From NCBI GenBank assembly GCA_003248775.1, contig QFQX01000028.1:1-55932 (forward strand): a stretch of 55,932 bases of DNA. Reading direction: 5' to 3'. The DNA is from Shinella sp. (lineage in GTDB: Bacteria > Pseudomonadota > Alphaproteobacteria > Rhizobiales > Rhizobiaceae). Shown piece after piece: positions 50,689 to 55,932 of this stretch. Below the pieces are notes generated by a model, which worked only from the letters and a program-made list of their open reading frames with translations, searched no databases and was not told the DNA's origin. Within the stretch, counting starts at the first letter, position 1; each line of letters begins with the position of its first letter. The position numbers and the translations under genes are program-made.

Positions 50689-51330
50689 ATGAGTGTTCTG
50701 CTGTCCCGGCTCAAGGATTTCAGTGCGGCGGTTACCCCGCCGCCAAGTGATTTCCTGTCGGATATCGCCGATGACTTCACTCAACCGGATCTCCTTGCCG
50801 CTCCCGTGGAGGAGTCGGTAGATATCGAGGCCGTCAGGAACGAGGCCTATGCCGAAGGCCACGAAACGGCCGAGAGAGAACTTGGGGAAAAGCACCGCGA
50901 GGCTCTCGGAGCGATGGAGGCCACGCATCGCGAGGAACTGGCTGCGCTCAGACAGAAATATGAAGGCGAGGTCGCCGAGCACATCGGACAGGCCTTTCAG
51001 CAGATGACAACGGCGGTTGCCGGAGCGGTCGAAGCTGCGGTTGTTCGCGTCCTGTCTCCCCTGGTCGAGGAGAAGATCGCCATCCAGACGGCGGCCGCTT
51101 TCGCGTCGAAGGTTGCCGAGGAAATTACCGAAGGAGAAACGGGAAGGCTGCAGGTTGCCGGTCCGGATCGTCTCCTCGAAACCGTAAGGACCCGCCTTGC
51201 TGCAATCGACGCTTCCGTCGATTTCCGGGAGACGTCCGAAATCGAACTGTCGTTCCAGATGGGTGATTCCGTTCTCGTAACGCGGCTGTCCAGTGTAGTC
51301 GAAGCCATGGAAGGGCTTATGGATGAGTGA
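50689..51330 (+). CDS. FliH-like flagellar assembly protein (candidate)
   Basis: A 213-residue protein: a short N-terminus with a Pro-rich stretch, a Glu/Ala/Arg-rich helix (about 45-110, NEAYAEGHETAERELGEK then HREELAALRQKYEGEV), and a mixed C-terminal domain (AVVRVLSPLVEEKIA; RLQVAGPDRLLETV; EIELSFQMGDSVLVTRL). This layout is that of FliH/YscL, the regulator and tether of the export ATPase, and no other fliH is in the window. The C-terminal end overlaps motB by eight bases. As I recall, a gene of this kind precedes motB in other rhizobia. Assignment by architecture and position. Confidence 0.62.
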   Translation: MSVLLSRLKDFSAAVTPPPSDFLSDIADDFTQPDLLAAPVEESVDIEAVRNEAYAEGHETAERELGEKHREALGAMEATHREELAALRQKYEGEVAEHIGQAFQQMTTAVAGAVEAAVVRVLSPLVEEKIAIQTAAAFASKVAEEITEGETGRLQVAGPDRLLETVRTRLAAIDASVDFRETSEIELSFQMGDSVLVTRLSSVVEAMEGLMDE

Positions 51331-52603
51331 GGGCGAAAACCATCATCGCGGCAAGAACGAGATCATCATCGTCAAGCGTCACAAGGGTGACCACGATGGT
51401 GCTCACGGGGGTGCCTGGAAGATCGCTTATGCCGACTTCATGACCGCCATGATGGCCTTCTTCCTCGTTATGTGGCTCGTCAATGCCGCAAACGAGGAAA
51501 CCAAGGCCTCGATCTCCAGCTATTTCAATCCGATCAAGCTGACCGACGAAACGCCTAGCCAGAAGGGCGTCAAGGAACCGGCGAAGGAAGCGGAAGGCGA
51601 ACAGACTGCGCAGAAGTCGGACATAAAGGCTGAGAAGCCGGAAGACGCGGCCGCGGCCGCATCGGGCGATGACCTGACGGCGTCTTCCGGTGAAAACACC
51701 AATTATTCGGAAGCCGACTTCTTCGAAAATCCCTATGCTGTTCTCGCTGAGATCGCCCAGGAAGTGGGCCAGCAGGCAAATGTCAGTGTCAAGGGTGAGG
51801 GCGGGGCGGCCAATTCCGGCCCATCGACCGGTGCGTCCGGCGGTGAGGCTTACCGCGACCCCTTCGATCCGGATTTCTGGAGCAAGCAGGTGGCTGGAGC
51901 CCCCGCGCAGAATAGCATGCCCGAGATCCAGGACAGCAAGCTGCCTGACACCCCGGTCCAACAGACCGAACAGGCGATGCTCGCTCCGGGCAAGGAAACA
52001 AAGCCGAAGGATGGCAAGACCGAGGCGCCGAACGACGTGGCTCTTGCCTCTCCGGACGCAACCCAGCCGAAGACCGCCGATGAAAGCCAGCCCGCTCCGG
52101 CCGAGGATGACATGGCTGCAGAGCGGCCGCCGACTCCCGAACAGAAAAAGGAGGCGGACGAACTGCGCAAGGAGCTTTCCCGCTCGCTGAACGGAGTTCC
52201 GGGCAAGCTTGCCGAAGGTATCGTCGTGACACCTTCGGAAGGCGGTACACTTCTCACCATCTCCGACCAGGCGGCATCCCCGATGTTCGATGTCGGCTCG
52301 GCCGTTCCCCAGAAGGAACTGGTGCTGGCTATGGAGAAGATCGGCGCCATCCTCAAGGATAAGCCGGGTTCGATCATCATCCGGGGCCATACCGACGTCA
52401 GGCCTTACCGCGGCGGCAAGGGTGACAACTGGAGCCTCTCGATGGATCGTGCGCACGCGGCCTATTACATGCTGGTTCGCGGCGGCCTTCAGGAAGATCG
52501 CGTCAAGCAGATGTCTGGCTTTGCCGACCGTCGCCTGCAACTGCCTGACGATCCCATGAATGGCGCCAACCGGCGCATCGAGATCCTGCTCAGCGATGGC
52601 TAA
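51323..52603 (+). CDS. motB: Flagellar stator protein MotB
   Basis: A 426-residue stator subunit. Proton-binding D38 lies at the start of the single membrane span (YADFMTAMMAFFLVMWL), a long Lys/Glu/Pro-rich periplasmic linker (about 75-280) follows, and the C-terminal OmpA-like peptidoglycan-binding domain has IIIRGHTDVRPYRGG and LSMDRAHAAYYML. The long linker is typical of rhizobial MotB, in which MotC binds. Confidence 0.95.
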   Translation: MSEGENHHRGKNEIIIVKRHKGDHDGAHGGAWKIAYADFMTAMMAFFLVMWLVNAANEETKASISSYFNPIKLTDETPSQKGVKEPAKEAEGEQTAQKSDIKAEKPEDAAAAASGDDLTASSGENTNYSEADFFENPYAVLAEIAQEVGQQANVSVKGEGGAANSGPSTGASGGEAYRDPFDPDFWSKQVAGAPAQNSMPEIQDSKLPDTPVQQTEQAMLAPGKETKPKDGKTEAPNDVALASPDATQPKTADESQPAPAEDDMAAERPPTPEQKKEADELRKELSRSLNGVPGKLAEGIVVTPSEGGTLLTISDQAASPMFDVGSAVPQKELVLAMEKIGAILKDKPGSIIIRGHTDVRPYRGGKGDNWSLSMDRAHAAYYMLVRGGLQEDRVKQMSGFADRRLQLPDDPMNGANRRIEILLSDG

Positions 52604-52613
52604 AGGCGCGGCG

Positions 52614-53951
52614 ATGACACGATCACCCAAAGGCAGCCTTTTCCGCTTCACGCTGTCGGCCGCGGTGATCGCCGCTTGGCCTGCAACTGCTTGGGCGGAT
52701 AGCAGCCTGTCTCCTTACAAGATGCTGCGCTCGCTGCAATTTATGCAGGATTCCGTCGTTCTCGGCGATCATTCTGCTGGCGACATGCAGCGGTTCATGC
52801 TGGAGACGATCGACAATCGCCTGCGTACGGCCGATGCCGAGATTTTCAGTGAACCACGCAATGCGGATGCCGCGCTCGTTTATGCCATGAGCGGAGGCAA
52901 CCCGGCGACGCTTAGCTATCTGGTGGCTCGTGATGTCGACGGCAATTTCGACGCTCGCGTCGTCAATGTCCTGCAGAAGTATTTCGATGGCCGCGGCATG
53001 CAGGTGGCGAAGACGATCGGTGATCTGGTTCCGGAATATCGCCACACGGCGCTCGGTCCCTATCTGGCGCTGATTGCCGGCAATATCACCTTTCCGACCG
53101 ATGCAAGGGCTGCACTTGGCTTCTTTGACGAAGCTCGTCTCAGTGCGCCGGGCACCATCATCGAGGAGGCTGCGCTCCGTCGTTCCATCGTTGCGAGCAT
53201 GGGTGTCTCCGAGGTGGAAAAGGCACTGTCCTATTCCCGCCATTACGCTCGGCGTTTCGTTCATTCTCCCTATTCCAATCAGTTTGCCGATCTCTTCGTC
53301 GAATTGGTGGTGAAGCACTACGGGATCATTTCTGAAAACGATATCGTCGATGTGCTGGAGCCGATGGATGTGGCGCGTCGGCAGGAGATCTATTTGCGCA
53401 TCGCGCGTGCTGCGACGCTGCGCGGCAATCAGGAACTTGCAAGGCTTTCGGCCACAGAAGCTCAGCGCCTGGCCGGTCTGGTGGATGGCAAGGGCCAGCC
53501 GGTGCTGCCCAGCCTCTATGAAAGCGTGGCGAGCGTTTCCTCATCCGATGTCGTTTCGGCAATCGACAGATTGTCCGCCGTATCGGACGAAACCCTGTCC
53601 GAGCGGGACAGGGCATTGCGCAATGCTGCACGTAGCATAGCAGAACAGGTTTTGCAGCCTCCGGTACTCAATGAGACGATCAGGGGCGAAGAGCCTCGAA
53701 CCGGCGCCACCGGTCAGGCTCTCGTGGCGCCGCGGCCGCAAAGTCCGGCGCAGTCGGAAGACGAGCAGCAATCAGTCTCGGCTCCGTCCGTTCCAGAACC
53801 GCCACCGGTTATGGCGAAAGCGGATGCTCGGCCGGGCGCCGAGGAACCAGCGACGGGCGAGGCAGGGCCAGTTCTAGATTTTGTCAAGCAAAGTCGGAGC
53901 CGGTTGGGAGAGATTGACGCGCTTCTTGGAGAGGAAGGCAACATCAAATGA
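52614..53951 (+). CDS. motC: Periplasmic motility protein MotC
   Basis: A 445-residue exported protein with a signal peptide (cleavage near AWAD) and a mainly helical body (SPYKMLRSLQFMQDSVVLGD; VAKTIGDLVPEYRHTALGPYL). The C-terminal 90 residues are Pro/Glu-rich and probably flexible. MotC is specific to Rhizobiales; it binds the MotB linker and modulates stator function. A start at 52596, overlapping the motB stop, is possible. It overlaps fliK (ATGATG). Confidence 0.9.
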   Translation: MTRSPKGSLFRFTLSAAVIAAWPATAWADSSLSPYKMLRSLQFMQDSVVLGDHSAGDMQRFMLETIDNRLRTADAEIFSEPRNADAALVYAMSGGNPATLSYLVARDVDGNFDARVVNVLQKYFDGRGMQVAKTIGDLVPEYRHTALGPYLALIAGNITFPTDARAALGFFDEARLSAPGTIIEEAALRRSIVASMGVSEVEKALSYSRHYARRFVHSPYSNQFADLFVELVVKHYGIISENDIVDVLEPMDVARRQEIYLRIARAATLRGNQELARLSATEAQRLAGLVDGKGQPVLPSLYESVASVSSSDVVSAIDRLSAVSDETLSERDRALRNAARSIAEQVLQPPVLNETIRGEEPRTGATGQALVAPRPQSPAQSEDEQQSVSAPSVPEPPPVMAKADARPGAEEPATGEAGPVLDFVKQSRSRLGEIDALLGEEGNIK

Positions 53952-55426
53952 TGAACGTTGTGAACACTGCCGCCAAGGCAACCTCTGAAATGGTTTCGAT
54001 GACGGGCGCGGGAGGAAAAACTTCCCAGGCGTCTGACAGAGATGCTTTCTCCAAAACCCTGAATGCGTTCGACGGCGAAAAGCCGGCAAGCTATTCGGGT
54101 GAGGGTGACGCGAAGGGCGCGGCCCAGGCGACCGAAGGAGATGTTCCCGACGTTTCGGATGAGGCCAAGGTTCAGGTTCCGCCCTCGCGCGAAGTCCAGG
54201 CATCTTCCGTGAGCGATCTCGCCTCCCTGAGTGAGCAGATGACCACCGGGCAACAGGCGCAGCAGTCCGGAACGAACGGGGCAAACACGGCCGGGGCGGC
54301 TTCCGAGAAACCCGGCGCCAATTCGCAGAAGCTGGCGGAAATTGCCGCAGCTCTTGCGATGTCCACCACCGATGGCGGAGTGACGGACACCAAGGCGTTG
54401 GCTGCTGCCCTCAAGAAGCTTGCGGATAGTGCCAAATCGGACGTCGACCTCGCGACGGATAGCACTGATGAAACCCTCGATGGCGCATCGGCTGATACCA
54501 CTACGCTCGATGATATGCTGTCGCTTTTGTCGCTTCCTCCGGCTGGTGGTCAGACGGAGCAACCGACTGCCGCCGCAAGTGAGTTCAACGCGGCTCAGCA
54601 AGGCGCGATCAACGGCATAGAGGGGCAGGCCACCGGCGCGAAAGCGCTCTCCGAACAGGCCGGACAGGATGGCGCTTCGGGCGACGACTCGTCCTCGAGC
54701 GAAACCGGTGCCGTCTTCCGCTTCCAGAAGAGCGACTCCGCCGCAAGCGTCGATATGCATGTCGCTGCGAGCACTGATGGCAGCGTCGACGTGGATGTGT
54801 CGGCAGCGACTGCCAAGGACGCGCCCGTCGTGCAGGTTGTCGATTCCAGGCGCTATCTCGGCCTCGCTCCGAACTCGAATGCCCTGTCCGTGGCATCGAC
54901 AATCGCCAACGATCCCCAATGGGCCGGCGCCCTGGATCCGGCTTCCAAACTTGCCAATTCAGCCCTTTTCGCCAGCACCGGTAATGTGGTGCATACGCTG
55001 AAGATTCAGATGAACCCCGTGGAGCTCGGCAACATTACCGCGACGATGCGGCTCGTTGGCGAGGACCTCAGCATTCATCTGACCGTACACAGCAGCGGCG
55101 CCTATCGCGAACTCACCAACGACAGCAATTCCATCATGGATGCGTTGAAGGCTCAGGGTTTCAGCGTCGACCAGATTTCGGTCAGCATGTCGTCCTCGTC
55201 CGACAAGTCGGGCGACAACTCGGCCGGCAGCCGCCAGGCTTCCGACATGGGGCAGTCACAGCAGCAGCAGGGTAACCGGCAGAGCGGCGGCGATGCACGA
55301 CAGGCCGACCAGTTCGACAGGACGTCGTCCGGTTCGGCAACCGCAGGAGGCAATGATGCAGGTATGGTCGAGGGCACTGTTGCTTCCGGCGCTGGCTCTG
55401 CTCGCCCTGGGCACGTCTACCTCTGA
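53948..55426 (+). CDS. fliK: Hook-length regulator FliK (formerly MotD)
   Basis: A 492-residue protein: Ala/Ser/Gln-rich disordered N-terminal ruler region (about 1-330) and a C-terminal hook-length domain (about 340-425) with LKIQMNPVELGNITATM and MDALKAQGFSVDQISV. The tail after it is Gln/Ser/Gly-rich. In S. meliloti the gene in this position was first called motD and then reassigned as fliK. The secretion signal is expected in the N-terminus. Confidence 0.9.
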   Translation: MMNVVNTAAKATSEMVSMTGAGGKTSQASDRDAFSKTLNAFDGEKPASYSGEGDAKGAAQATEGDVPDVSDEAKVQVPPSREVQASSVSDLASLSEQMTTGQQAQQSGTNGANTAGAASEKPGANSQKLAEIAAALAMSTTDGGVTDTKALAAALKKLADSAKSDVDLATDSTDETLDGASADTTTLDDMLSLLSLPPAGGQTEQPTAAASEFNAAQQGAINGIEGQATGAKALSEQAGQDGASGDDSSSSETGAVFRFQKSDSAASVDMHVAASTDGSVDVDVSAATAKDAPVVQVVDSRRYLGLAPNSNALSVASTIANDPQWAGALDPASKLANSALFASTGNVVHTLKIQMNPVELGNITATMRLVGEDLSIHLTVHSSGAYRELTNDSNSIMDALKAQGFSVDQISVSMSSSSDKSGDNSAGSRQASDMGQSQQQQGNRQSGGDARQADQFDRTSSGSATAGGNDAGMVEGTVASGAGSARPGHVYL

Positions 55427-55932
55427 GAAGAGTGAGGCTGCCGCGCGCGTCTGCGAGCGGCAGATCGAGAGTGCCGCGGCCCGCTACGGGATCCCCGAAG
55501 GTATTCTCTATTCGGTTGGCCTGACGGAGACCGGCCGCAAGGGCTCGCTCAGTCCCTATGCCCTGAACATCGAGGGCAAGGCCTATTTCCCGACCTCGCT
55601 GCAGGATGCCTATAACCAGTTCGCGGACGCCAAGCGGCGCGGCGCGAAGCTGATCGATATCGGCTGCATGCAGATCAACCATTACTATCACAGTTCCCAA
55701 TTCGCGTCGGTGGAGCAGATGTTCGATCCGGCGCAGAACGTTGCCTATGCGGCCCTGTTCCTGAAGCGTCTTCACGACAGGCACGAAACCTGGACCATGG
55801 CCGTTGCCCGCTATCATGCTGGCCCCAACAATGACCCGGCACAGCAAAAATATGTCTGCCGTGTTATCGCCAATCTTGTTGCGACAGGATACGGGAAGTG
55901 GACGCCGGCTGCGTCTTCGTTCTGTCAAAATT
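55356..55932 (+). CDS. Lytic transglycosylase, SLT family (3' end outside the window)
   Basis: At least 192 residues, running off the right edge. It starts inside the fliK frame with AGGAGG five bases upstream of the second ATG of an ATGATG pair; signal peptide follows (cleavage near SEAAA). The SLT-type core is visible: IESAARYGIPEGILYSVGLTETG, with the catalytic Glu in LTETG, then DIGCMQINHYYH and AVARYHAGPNN. Such enzymes cut peptidoglycan to let the flagellar rod pass (SltF, FlgJ in other bacteria), which its position with fliK supports. Confidence 0.85.
   Translation, partial: MQVWSRALLLPALALLALGTSTSEKSEAAARVCERQIESAAARYGIPEGILYSVGLTETGRKGSLSPYALNIEGKAYFPTSLQDAYNQFADAKRRGAKLIDIGCMQINHYYHSSQFASVEQMFDPAQNVAYAALFLKRLHDRHETWTMAVARYHAGPNNDPAQQKYVCRVIANLVATGYGKWTPAASSFCQN

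Noticed and set aside
1..55932. CRISPR array, insertion sequence or prophage
   Set aside because: No regularly spaced repeats, transposase or phage structural gene is seen anywhere in the window.

Overview
The window comes from the chromosome of an alphaproteobacterium of the family Rhizobiaceae (Rhizobium, Agrobacterium, Sinorhizobium and relatives). The evidence is the gene order of its main part: globin-coupled chemoreceptor, cheS-cheY1-cheA-cheW-cheR-cheB-cheY2-cheD-cheT, fliF, visN-visR, flhB/fliG/fliN/fliM/motA, an unnamed gene with fliI and flgF, flgB-flgC-fliE-flgG-flgA-flgI-motE-flgH-fliL-fliP, tandem flagellins, motB-motC-fliK. This is the layout known from S. meliloti and Agrobacterium. 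Genus cannot be fixed by eye. GC looks near 60% except in the first 2 kb, which look AT-richer.

Region 1 (1-2.3 kb) is the edge of foreign DNA. A 48-base 3' fragment of a tRNA-Phe gene (16-63), with no 5' half in place, looks like an attachment-site repeat. It is followed by a DNA methyltransferase fused to an Mrr-like nuclease domain and by a small helical protein. Region 2 (2.4-11.2 kb) is a polysaccharide locus: Wzy/ExoQ-like polymerase, ExoZ-like O-acyltransferase, secreted GH5 glucanase, kinase-less Wzz-like co-polymerase, a TIGR00374-type membrane protein, a GT2 glycosyltransferase and a NodB-type deacetylase. Region 3 (11.3-15.2 kb) holds a small orphan gene and a BON-domain gene, each behind a sequence fitting the RpoE2/EcfG stress sigma-factor consensus, then an HWE sensor kinase, a small unknown gene and an inositol-monophosphatase-family enzyme.

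Region 4 (15.2-27.7 kb) is the chemotaxis operon, fliF, and the master motility regulator pair visN-visR. Region 5 (27.7-35.5 kb, minus strand) encodes export component FlhB, switch proteins FliG/FliN/FliM, stator MotA, an uncharacterised one-helix membrane protein, export ATPase FliI and rod protein FlgF. Region 6 (35.9-42.1 kb) is a tightly overlapping operon for rod, P-ring, L-ring, the MotC chaperone MotE, FliL and FliP. A RIME-like repeat, an orphan gene and a 537-bp gene-free gap follow.

Region 7 (43.5-55.9 kb) carries a GT41/SPINDLY-type protein O-glycosyltransferase beside four tandem flagellin genes, then a FliH-like gene, motB, motC, fliK and the start of a lytic transglycosylase. 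flhA, fliQ, fliR, flgE, flgK, flaF, flbT and rem are not in the window and probably lie further right. The most interesting signals are a hairpin that can mask the ribosome-binding site in three flagellin leaders, the GT41 enzyme next to the flagellins, loss of the proximal heme His in the globin chemoreceptor, and the paired stress-type promoters.
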